A DNA stretch of 64,000 bases, taken from the NCBI GenBank assembly GCA_028455995.1, contig JABELC010000011.1:930001-994000 (forward strand). The letters run 5' to 3'. The notes beneath the pieces are model-generated. The model was given only the letters and a program-made list of their open reading frames with translations. It was not told the origin of the DNA and did not search any database. Made by a program: the position numbers and the translations under genes. The DNA comes from Scleromitrula shiraiana. Its lineage: Eukaryota > Ascomycota > Leotiomycetes > Helotiales > Sclerotiniaceae. Below are positions 44,748 through 55,538 of the stretch, piece by piece; position 1 is the stretch's first letter; every line of letters begins with the position of its first letter.

Positions 44748-46383
44748 GGTCAGACCGGTTGAGATATGCAATAAATTACTTGCTTAAATTGATGATTTGG
44801 GTCGGAGACCATTTTAGATGTGCAACATGGACAATGGATGTTGTTTGATGGTTTTTTAGATGGTGGTATTTGGTGAATTGGGTCTATTGAAGGAGGTCAA
44901 ACCGGTAGAGATGTGCAACAGAGGGACATCGAGCCATGTGGTGACCGTTTGAGATATGCGACTCTTGGTGAATTGGGTAGATTTGTGAAGTAGTTGATTG
45001 CTGTGGTGGTGTATGGTTATGAATGAGCTCTATCTGGCCGGGTCACGATGTGCAACATAGGACTTCAAGTCATGTGGATCTTCACGAGAGTTTCTTGTAG
45101 TTATTTCATCTTTTTGTAGGCCGTGGAAATTTTCTGCTACTAGATGTACGATACTTCTTTAGCTGGAAACAAATTACATCGGAATAGATGATAATTATAT
45201 GTGTATTGCAAAATTTGCATTGAGTTTGGTAATGATCCTTCATATAGCAGCTTGAATGCAAGATATAAAGTGATTTTGTGAGCAAAAATACTTCGATGGC
45301 CTTGTTTTTAGGTACAGTAATTTTCAACTTACCTGTTCGGTATTCAGTCATCCAGACTTTCGTGGAGTGTATGGTGAAGCATTAGATAGAACTCCAATGG
45401 TAGATAGCTCTAGATATCCCGGTTTATTCAGCGTAATATTGCTAGCAAGATCAATTTCCATCAATGGAATGACCTTTCCATCCATATCTCCTCTCTAGTC
45501 GTGCCCGCCATAACAATATGACCTCCCATACCACCGACATTACCAAATGACCTTCTTGTGACAATTATCAGGGCCAGAAGTGACCTCCCTACGATTTGCA
45601 ACAATCACTTCCTCCTTCCATCCATTCTTCCATTCTCTCCCATCACACCACCCTAGTAAGACATGCATATCAAACCAAAGGTTGACCGCCTCAAGATATG
45701 CAACAATCACATATCCCGCCAATACCAGCAATCACCAAAGAAAATCTTTTCCACGGTATCCACGACGTCGAAGACACCCCAGTCTAGCCGGCGGCGGCAA
45801 GTAAAATGATTACTAAAGTGCCCAAAAACATCGGTACAAAAGCACCTCCAAAAATTAACCGCCCATTAGACCCCAACCTCAAGCCCCACCCCAATCTCTC
45901 CATCCATTCGTTTAATTCCAACCCCAACATTCCCATCTACAAAACCGATCTCCCATCACGGCTGCCTACTGTACGTCACATACAACATCTGTGTGCATCA
46001 CAGCGGAGATACAATCTCACCCGCGCTCCGTAAGCGCCACGATTCAGATTTCGGATACTGGGAACCAGTTGATTTTATGCGGTTTGGGGGTTTGTGACGG
46101 GTCGCTTGATGTGCGACCTTTAATGGGTGGGTGATCATGTGGTGATGGTGCCCGATTTTATTATTTTGGTTTGGTTTACATTTGTTGATGGAAGGGAGGA
46201 TGGAAGTATGGAGATGGGAATGGAAGGGATGACCTTTGGAAGAGGGTCGACGGCCTTTTGAGATGTGCAACAATTGATTTGAATGTGATTTGGGCAGTAG
46301 TATGAGTTGAATTTCATTGTGATCTGTTGTGCGTGTGAGGGATAATAATCGAGGTGGAGTGGATTTAAGCTTCTTTCTTAATG

Positions 46384-47374
46384 TACTCGGTCAAATTAAA
46401 ATTGAAGCACGCGCAAAATAAGCGAATCGCTTCAAAATCGACGATTTTGTACAAATCACCTCTTGTGCTGATGTAAATAAATCATTCAATTATTAATAAA
46501 ATTATTTAAAATTATAAGTATAAATTATTTTTATATTTAAATATTTATTATTAAAATTTAAAGATTAAATAATGATTTTAAAATTTATAATATTTAATTC
46601 AATACAAAGCAAAAATCATACTAATATACTACATTTTTAATTTAGTTTAAATCAAGCAAATTATTATATTAGAAAATAATGAAGATATATATGAATATAT
46701 AAAAGAAAAGCTTTTATTTGATATAAATATTATATATTAAAATTTAATATAGAGTTTTTAAAAAATCGAAGTTATAAGAGTATTTTAAAATCTTTAAAAT
46801 CTTTAAAAATCTGAATAATTTACTCAAATCAAAATTATATTAAATAATATTTTAATATAATAACTATAAAGATATAAATTATCATATATAAAAATTTAAA
46901 GTGATTTTGATGATTTTTAAAAATCGAAGTTATAGTGATGCTTGGTGTTTTTTGGTGCTTGTAAATACTATATATATCCCTTTTAATTTTATTATATTAT
47001 ATCTTTTATATATTTTTAATATATATAATATTTATATCAAATAAAAACTTTTTTTCTATATATTCATATATATATTCATTATTTTTTAATATAGTAAATT
47101 ACTTAATTTAAATCAAATTAAAAATATCGTATTTTCATATGATTTTTACTTCATATTTAATTAAATATTATAAATTTTAAAATCATGATTTAATCTTTAT
47201 ATATTAATAGCGAATACTTCAATATAAAAATAATTTTTATTTAAAATTTTAAATAATTTTATAAATAATTGATTGATTTATTGACGTCGGCGCAAGAGGT
47301 GATTTGTATAAAATCATCGATTTTGAGGGTTTTTCGGCAATTGGCGCGTGCTTCAATTTTAATTTAACCGAGTA
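46384..47374. mobile_element. 987-bp AT-rich inverted-repeat (foldback/MITE-like) element
   Basis: The left end, CTCGGTCAAATTAAAATTG followed by AAGCACGCGC at 46386, is matched in inverse by GCGCGTGCTTCAATTTTAA followed by TTTAACCGAG ending at 47372. Both ends are flanked by TA (46384-46385 and 47373-47374), compatible with a Tc1/mariner-type TA target duplication. Inverted similarity is strong over the first 100 bp and continues through AT-rich arms of about 450 bp each, so the whole element folds on itself. A short direct repeat (AAAATCGAAGTTATA) occurs at about 46762 and 46920. Many arm differences are C/T or G/A, as expected from repeat-induced point mutation or methylation decay. No transposase frame remains. 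It separates two copies of the motif array. Confidence 0.85.
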
Positions 47375-47376
47375 TG

Positions 47377-47400
47377 TATGTATGTATGTATGTATGTATA
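47377..47400 (+). repeat. GTAT tetranucleotide repeat
   Basis: Six units directly abut the right end of the inverted-repeat element. Confidence 0.85.
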
Positions 47401-49614
47401 TTCTCCGATGTAATGCATGGTGTTTCTACTCACTGTATGATACGTATACCACACCACCATATTAGAATGTTTCCTCATATAATTATTTTATAAAACAAAA
47501 CAAAACAAAACAAAACTTTGCAATTACAATTCCAAAATACCAAACATTTCTAACCGCCACTCCAAAAAAGATCATCAAGATCTACCGGTAAATTACTTTT
47601 TTATCCATCCTCATTCGAACCGAATCCTCAATATTTCTGATGCGACCTCGGAGTAGACCATCAACAATTAACCCGATCTAGTTTTGATATGCGTACGAAT
47701 TTCGTGAGAGGAGAATGCAATTAAGGTCGAGGGCCTTTTCAGATGTGCAACATTTCGGTTTATTTCGTTGAGTAGGGCGGTTACATCGTGGTTTTACATG
47801 TTTATTCGATCGTTGATATCGATACTTTGGTTTGTGATTCTATTCGTAGCAAGATTCGTCGACCCTTGTTGTATGCTCTAGATGTTTACAATTCTTCTGC
47901 GCAATATATACTAGGTCAAAACTAGAAGTGATTACAATAAGACTATTAAGAATAACACATATAGACATCTCATCTAGGTATATTGCCATCTCATCCTATT
48001 CCTCTCCTTCTATTTTTACTAGGTGGCGGGCGACTCAACACTCCACTCACAAAATATTGAAAAGAGAAAAAATTTACAAAGCGACCCCGGAGACGACCAG
48101 GTCAGACCTCATCCATCCCACCCTTAAATAAACGATACCTACCCATCCATACGTAGAAAACATTCATACCCAATGAATCCTTCGCCAACGCAAACGCGAA
48201 AGGGGAAAAATTGCAGTTGATCCCCCTCATTGTGGAGTAATTCACCGCATAATCAGGTCGCTGACCTTTTCCGATATGCAACATATACGTTTCTTTCTTC
48301 TTTGATTTGTTTGTTTGTTTGCTTGTTTCGTTTAGCCTCTAGTATATATGATCGAGACCTTACTTGAGGCCAATTTGTATGCATCTTGGAGATTAGATCG
48401 GGATTTGGGTATCTAGCATTTGGTAGAATGTATAGATACTGGTGAGTTGTCAGAAGGTCTCAGACCTTTTGAGATGTGCAACAAATCCGTTTCTCTTGCT
48501 TGTTATTTGTCCATATTTGAGTTCTTGCTGCGTCTAAATCTGCTTTGTTTTGCCTCCGCCGCTACCGGCCTGTATCAAGACCTTGGATTGAGATTAGATT
48601 TAGGAATGATGGAGTGTAACTGGGAACTTGAAAGGTCGACGGCCTTTTGAGAAATGCAACAATTTTCAATGTCCATTTATAATATAGACATTGAAGTATA
48701 TTTTGATTGATATATATTTGAATGTTTATTTAAACTATAGATATCTAAATGTTTTTTCTACTAGTTCATACTTATTGTCTGTATTCAATATAGATATTCA
48801 ATATTAGATTTATATGATTGTCCATAGGTTGAATGGATATTCAAAACTTGAATAGCTTGAAGAATGGGCAATTTCAACTAATATTGAAGGCATTTTATTC
48901 AATCGATCAAGTAAGTAATTAATCATGTTTATCAAAATATCCATGTATAGAGAGAAAAAAACATCGATTTGCCAAATTCTATTCACCCATTTATCCTTGA
49001 GCAGCTCTTTTCCCTCCGGTCTAATGTCCAATGATTCGTCTCCGATAGCAAATATCGATCAAGTGATGCTGTTCTTGGTTTCATCTTACCTCATTGGTGG
49101 TAACGACCACAAGTAACCATACTGCCATCTCAGATATTCGGAACTGGAGTACTAGAGGACCAAAATATAGATATTCGAGAAACTCATTGACCTTTAAGAT
49201 ATGCAACGTACTTGATTATTTCTCAAAGATCTGACTGAGTTCTTAGTTGTCTTTGTCAGAGTCTGTTTCATGACCACCATGATCGTTGACCCGAGTGGAG
49301 GCCAGGCAGTACTCTTCAAGAACGAAATAGGCAATTGCCAACAAACAGCCTTGAAGATTAAATAAAGGTCGCCGACCTTTTGAGATATGCAACAAATCAT
49401 TCATCTCCCAACCAGAAGTCAAGTTTGGTTAGGATAAAAGTGCTTCGGTCACAATTTGCCTCCACTCGTATCTTGTCCCAAGCTTGATCATGGCCGAAGC
49501 CAAGGCCACTTTCTACACTCTATTTACGACAGAGTGGCCATTGTTCAAGTGTACAATATCGTTTTAAGGGTCGCCGACCTTTTCAGAGCTGCAACATACT
49601 TTTCCTAGACATTA

Positions 49615-49821
49615 GAATATCTTTTGCACTAATTCATTTTTGAATGTCTGTTTGAATTATAAACATTCAAATGCCAAAATGTATTATACTTATATCATTG
49701 TCTGTAGATATAACGGACATTCAAATATATTTCTTTTCAATATTTATATTGAATAAAGCTATTCGAATATCTTTTGAGTACTTCATTTTTGAATGTCTGT
49801 TTGAGTTACAAACATTTAGAT
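49615..49821 (+). repeat. 58-bp direct repeat inside the motif array
   Basis: GAATATCTTTTG, a variable part, then TTCATTTTTGAATGTCTGTT and a further 20 bp occur at 49615-49672 and again at 49765-49821. A more diverged relative (GAATGTTTATTTAAACTATA) lies at 48720-48760, again just after a motif copy. Confidence 0.75.
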
Positions 49822-51723
49822 TTTGAACGATATTATATGAGTGATTGTATGTGAACGTCATCTTCCAATAAGTTGGCGGCGATGTATGTTCTTTCGTTTT
49901 AAATTGCCTTTGTATGGGCTCAAGCGGCGACATTAAGAACCCCCACTCATCCTTTAAGCAGATGGATCTTCTCGATATGAAGTGGATCGTAATCTGATAT
50001 GAAGGTCGCCGACCTCCTTAGATATGCAACATAATTCATTTATCTCCGTGATCGATGATTGCCACTGGCAGCATCACTGCTTCTGTGGTTTGAATTGGTT
50101 GCTTCGATGGAAATTTTGAGTGAAGCTACCTACAAATAGGCACGTAGTAAATACCTAATGCTTGACCATGTGAAAAGGATGGCAATGCTGAACCTTGAGT
50201 TCGCCGATCTTTCTTGAGATGCAACATATTCTAATACTCCTTACTGCAATTCATTGCACTGGCAACAAAATCTACAGCCTGAGTCAAGGGGGACAAACCA
50301 CTTTATTTGCATTGACCAAGCCATGAGACTACTGGTAAAATCGTAGCATTGGGCTCCTACCACTAGCAGTAGACCATATTGCAAGTCGCCGATTAAGACA
50401 TGCAACAGAACTCACCATTTCCATCCATCCCTCCTATCAAAATCTCCGAAGGTAAAAGAAGAGTCCCATTCATCCACATCATTCCTCGGTGATCCTTCAA
50501 GAATCCACCCTCCCACAATGAAATCCGATGCAAAACCAAATAGAAGCAAGCAAAAGCGAACGAAATACACAACAGGTAAGTAAGCTGAAAGAAATTTCGA
50601 TCGCCGACCTCTTCAGATATGCAACAAATCCCACATTCTTGGTTAAAGAACGCATATCGATAGGCGAGTCTTCCATATTCAGATTCAGGCTGAGGGAGGA
50701 AGGCTGGGTATGATTAGCCGACCCACCTACTTACTGCCCGCCCACTCACTAATAAGCAAGAGACAAAACAGCACAACACAACACGACACAACCTCGCGTG
50801 TGACCCGCACCGATCCCTCGATCCCCGACGCCTCAGCCATTACATTAAATAAAAATCACCAGCAGAGCGCAGCACGGGGACCCCCAAGACACTAAGTGCA
50901 ACCCGAAACCAAATTCCAGGTCGCCGACCGTTTGCAGAGATGCAACAAAAGGGTTCAGAATCGTATGATGTTTGCTGCTGTTCCCAGCTGTACAGTAAGA
51001 TTGAGACGTGTATTTATGCTTTGGGTAGAATTCGTGAAGAAAGGGAGGGGGCAGGGCTCTCGGGGAATTTTTTTATATTTTGGGGGTCCCCGATATGTGA
51101 GGGTGGACTTGTCTGGGATTTGAGGATTTAGGCGATGTAATACAGTCAGGCTGAGTCAGCTTGATGATGGTCGCCGAGGACATGAAGGATATGCACGTAG
51201 GCTTTTTGCTATTATTCAGAGCTGTAAACGATGCTGAGTTGAATCTTGTGAATTAAAATATGCAATCCGAGTCGAGATGCCATTCAACTCCCACTGTACT
51301 TTCCTTATTCTCCACTTTTCTCAATGGAGCAAACAAAATATTGCCCCACTCTGTCTACCCTTCAGAGTTCTACTCCACAACTATTCACTGGTAGCAGAAG
51401 CAGAATATGAAACATAACCAGGACCCCTATCGACAGGAATTTTTCTCTCTCTGTCTTCTTCAGGAATCAATTCTTTCCTTCTTCCCCGCCCGCCCTGCTC
51501 CATTGGCAGCGTTTGCCTGCCACATCAGCGACCGCAAAGGAGACCCAAAATTCTAAATCCTTCAATATTAAATTCTCCACAGTAACCTCCAAATAGACCT
51601 ACACCCACCCACGTCGCCTTTCAGAATATTGAATGGTTGGGTCCCAATGTATTGTTTTCTAGAAAAGAAATTAAATGCACTAGGTAGGGCAGGTAGGTCG
51701 GTGGCCTTTTGAGATATGCAACA

Positions 51724-51959
51724 TTGGAGATCGTTCTTGCTACAGAAGTATAAGTCTGTTTTGATTCATTCGTTCTTTCATTTAATTATGAAGTCATATG
51801 CATACCAGCATGCTAGTGCAGGCCGGCTGATCTATGGGATGAAAGTCCATCTATGTATAACAAGTACATATCATGCTCATAATCGAACAATTTTACCCCC
51901 CCAACGCCTATTACACCAATCCTCAAACTCCAATTCATCCCAACCTTTCCCTCATATAT
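51724..51959. other. 3' region of the ferric reductase gene
   Basis: About 235 bp between the last motif copy and the ferric reductase stop codon. No separate feature. Confidence 0.4.
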
Positions 51960-54223
51960 TTATCCCTCTCTACCATCCCAAATCAACTCCACATCACCAC
52001 TCCTCCTCCCCCTCCATACATCCCCACCATTATTAAACCCCGCCACCGCCCTCCTCAAATCCGCCCCCATCCCATCAGGTCCACTCCCCACCACCCGAGT
52101 TCTAAACCCGCCATCCGCTCTCTCCCTCACAAACCTCCCCACCAACTCCCCGATCTCCGGTCTCCGATTCCTCAAAACATGAACATCAAGACCCTCCACC
52201 AAATCAGCCAAACTAATTCCTTCCCCCTCCCCATCCGACTCCCCACCCTCTCTAATCGAAACCGCCTTCTCATCCATTAGTTCCGAAGAAATAGGAATGC
52301 TCTCCGAATCCTCTTCTGTTTCTTCTTGAGTAACATAAATATGAATATTTAAATCCGCACCCGCTTCCTTCCCACATCTCTTCTTAAGTTCCCCCAATTC
52401 CCTGGCAATCCACTTTAAATTCCCCTTCCGTCTCACAATCCAAATGAAATCCACCACAGCACCCTTTCCCAGTCCCCTCGTAGCATCCAAAACCAACGGT
52501 ACCGTCAAGCTGACACCCGTCCCCCCCGCCACCGCCAAAATATTCGTCTTCTCTCCCCCGTTCAATTCTAAAGATTTCCCATAAGGACCACAGATAATGA
52601 CCGGCGTGGTATTCTGTCCGTTCAACGCTAGTGATTTCAATCTACCGGTTTCGCCTGAGCGACATCGGATTATATAGGTATGTGATTGGGAGTTGTTGTT
52701 TGGAGAGGGAACGGAAGATACGGTTAGGGGGTGGGATTGCCAGATACTGAGGGCGGGGAAACAAAGGTAGAAATGTTGACCTACGGACCATGGTGCGTGA
52801 GGATGTTTGAAATCGAGACGGATGAGACCGCCGTCTTGGTCTGGGAAAAATTGAAGAGTTGCTTGGGCCGGGTGGAATTCAAGTCCTGTTGAAAGTACGT
52901 TAGTTAAAAATTCCACCTAGTTTAAGAAAAGGGCCTATGTCCCAGAGATATATCAAAGTGGAAAGGGAAAGAAAATATCATACCCAAATACCCATTAACA
53001 AACCCATTATGCAACCACCAAGTCCTCCCCAACCTAACCCCCCTATCAAGCCCCCAAATCCCCAAACTAGCAATCATCCAGCACTTCAAATGCACCCAAT
53101 GCGCCCAACAAGCCCCGAGATAAACCATCGCGACTACATAATGCACCTTCCGAAACCACTCATATCCCATCCATCCAACCACCGTTTTCAAACTCCCCAA
53201 GAATAACACAAATATCAACGCCAGTGCCACACAGCCATATATTATATATTCCTCTTTGATAAATGTCTGGTAGACAGATGGCTGCGGTTGGTATAATTTC
53301 CCTTCGATGATGGTCCAGCCGATGGTATGGAGAATCGATTGAACGAATATGATGCGTCCGGTCCAGCGATGCAGGAACGCGAAGGATTGGTACGGTATCC
53401 CGGTTAGTAGGGTTAAGAGGGATTCGCGGGTACTGAGGAGGATGGTTAGGGGGGTGAGGGCGTAGGCGAGGGCGCCGACGCGGTCGGCGAAGCCGCCCAG
53501 TCCAGTTCGTGTGTTGTGTAAAGTTGTCTTTTTTACGGGGGTGATCCAAGTTTTGTACACGATTCCGATGAGGCTTTGGGGTGTTAATAGATGGGATTAT
53601 TAAGAGATGAATTGGAATTGGAATTGGAATTGGAATAGGATTGGAAGAGAGGGAAAACATACGAAAAAACAAGCAAATAAGCCAACAAGCTCACCAAAAC
53701 CAGCACCTGCAATCTCGTAACATGACCAAAGAATCTCGTCATCACCGTTTCCGGGAGTAAATATTTCCTCATCGTTGCACGAATTCCTCTTGTTGCTCGG
53801 GTATACCATGCATCTTTACTCTCATCTCGCTGAGCCTCCTGTTCCGGATTCCTAGATTTGAAAATGCTGCTGCCGGCAGTAGGTTTAATGAATCGGAAGA
53901 TGAGGAAGAGGACGAGGAGACCGCCTATTACGGCCCAGAGGATAAATGTGTAGAGCATGGAGATATCATGCATCCACTATAAAGAAACATTAGTTGATTA
54001 TTTTTGCCCAACACCAGTTGACTCGACGTGAATAGAATAGAATAGAATAGAATAGGATAGGATATCAAAATCAAAAACATACATAAACCGCATCCAAATA
54101 CTCGCACGACCCAGCATCATTCGTACATGGCAACACCCTATCCACATATCCCCAATGCGGCTGCAACGTGGAGTTACTCTCTGTCGATTGTATATGACGG
54201 GGCGTCAGAGTCATAGAATCCAT
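51960..54223 (-). CDS. Ferric reductase-type transmembrane flavocytochrome (FRE/NOX superfamily)
   Basis: Four exons, 54223-54083, 53976-53663, 53573-52984 and 52885-51960, give 656 residues in frame. The protein spans the membrane several times (LYTFILWAVIGGLLVLFLIF; LQVLVLVSLLAYLLVFSY; EEYIIYGCVALALIFVLFL) and carries heme-ligand His pairs (FAFLHRWTGRIIFVQSILHT and KVHYVVAMVYLGACWAHWVH). The cytosolic half has the FAD-binding HPLTVSS motif (HPFT-like), GPYGKSLEL and the NAD(P)H-site GGTGVSLTVPLV, ending with GSGPDGMGADLR, the usual pyridine-nucleotide motif. It likely reduces extracellular ferric or cupric ions or siderophores for uptake. An acidic/Ser insertion (TEEDSESIPISSELMDEK, GGESDGEGEG) lies in the NAD domain. 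The N-terminal exon encodes a short segment with two Cys (VLPCTNDAGSCEY). The motif array lies at its 3' side. Confidence 0.92.
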
Positions 54224-54234
54224 CTTTGCTTGGA

Positions 54235-54272
<38 letters not shown>

Positions 54273-55538
54273 TCCTTCTTTCCTTCTCTATATCTTCAAC
54301 CAAAGACAATTTCTGAATCCTCCCGAGTTCAATTAATAAGTGTTAGACGAGGAATAGAGTTGACGACTAACACCAGCAATTCAATAGAAGGATAAATATT
54401 ATATACATGCACAATCGACAATCGACAATCTAGAATCAACTGTCCATATACATACATACATACATACATACATACATACATAGAGAAATCAATATATATA
54501 TCCAAACTTCCGTACATATACATATACATGTACATGTACAAATACACATCCACATCCACATCCAGACGCAACGCCAAGCAGCCTACTGACTCCATACTCG
54601 CTCGTCCCATCCCCTCAAACTTGCTCAATGCGGGAAATGAGTTACATACATACATAGATCCAACAAATACGTAGTAATTAGCTCACTTATAACTAGCTCA
54701 CTTATTCATCAATTATTCACCTACCATCCCAAATATCACATCACATCACATCAAACCACATCACATCACATCAAACCAGATCACATCAAACCAGATCAAA
54801 CCTATCAAGCTCATCGTATTATTTTTCCAACCCCCAGAAGCAGAAGCAGAAGCAGAAGCAGAAGCAGAGAGTCCAAACAACCAATACACATCCAAAGCCC
54901 AGCCCAGCCCAGCCCAAAACCAAAAGCCAAAAGCAAAAACCAAAAAAAAAAAAAAAATTTCTCCAAAACCGACACCCGCCAAGAAGTATACTCCACCAAC
55001 GCCCACTAGCAGAGAAAATAAACTCGCTCAAACCCGCGCATTAGCATGACCAAATAGAGCCAAGAGAAATTTTCCTCCGAGGTGCGGTGTTTAGGTTCGT
55101 TACTTTGTTATGTGATGTGATGTGCATTGGACGGTTTGAATGATTTGAATGTTCTTGGACTTTTGGGCCAGCAATGATAACATACCATTGAATTTAATGT
55201 AATTTATTTTTAGTTTTCCATGAGTTAATCATGAAGGATATCTCTAGGCTCTATACTATAATATGATATAATATAATACGTACATCGTAGTCCATTCTGT
55301 ATGTCTGTCTGTCTGTCTATAACCAGACGTAATATCTAAAACGCCTTTTTGTTGAAAATGCAACCCGCTATAACACGTTGAATGTGTTTTTCTATATCCC
55401 TTCCCTTGTCCCGTCCGCTGCCCCCTTATCATAAAGTGCCGTGTTGAAAAACGCTCTGAACCAAAATGAAAATGAAGATGACAAAATAAAAAATATTCGC
55501 TGATGCTTGTATAAACATGAGATGATAATGGCAAATAA
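54224..55538. other. Intergenic region with simple repeats
   Basis: Promoter side of the ferric reductase gene. It contains a TTTC/TTCC run (54238-54288) about 20 bp upstream of its ATG, a CATA run (54449-54481), TCACA pentamers (54737-54790), a GCAGAA hexamer run (54838-54868), CCCAG/CAAAA runs near 54900-54955, and a GTCT run near 55303-55318. No gene was recognised. Confidence 0.55.

Larger units (their letters stand above)
44748..51723 (+). repeat. Dispersed same-strand motif array (about 23 copies)
   Basis: A composite motif recurs: GGTCGCCGACC (a dyad, GGTCG-N-CGACC), then TTTT, then GAGATATGCAACA, often followed by AATC. Copies begin near 44748, 44800, 44895, 44936, 45036, 45579, 45680, 46094 (weak), 46245, 47725, 48256, 48456, 48634, 49186 (3' half only), 49367, 49569, 50004, 50199, 50384, 50599, 50919, 51169 (weak) and 51696. 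The best are 49367, 50004, 48634, 46245, 50599 and 51696. All read on the plus strand. The 3' half (GATATGCAACA) is the most constant part; the dyad varies as GGTCGACGGCC, GGTCTCAGACC or GGTCGCTGACC. Sequence between copies is mostly unrelated. Intervals are often 178-215 bp. I do not recognise the motif. It could be a protein-binding-site cluster or a chromatin element. Confidence 0.88.

Noticed and set aside
45806..46033. 75-residue plus-strand open frame between motif copies
   Set aside because: Protein-like at first sight (Pro/Lys/Asn-rich) but short, isolated, and without a recognised motif.
44748..51723. CRISPR-like array of repeats and spacers
   Set aside because: Host is a fungus; copies are imperfect, spacers vary from about 15 to over 500 bp, and there are no cas genes.
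44748..51723. Regional centromere
   Set aside because: Apart from the inserted inverted-repeat element, the interval is not strongly AT-rich and shows no nest of decayed retrotransposons. The question is kept open only through the proposed chromatin test.
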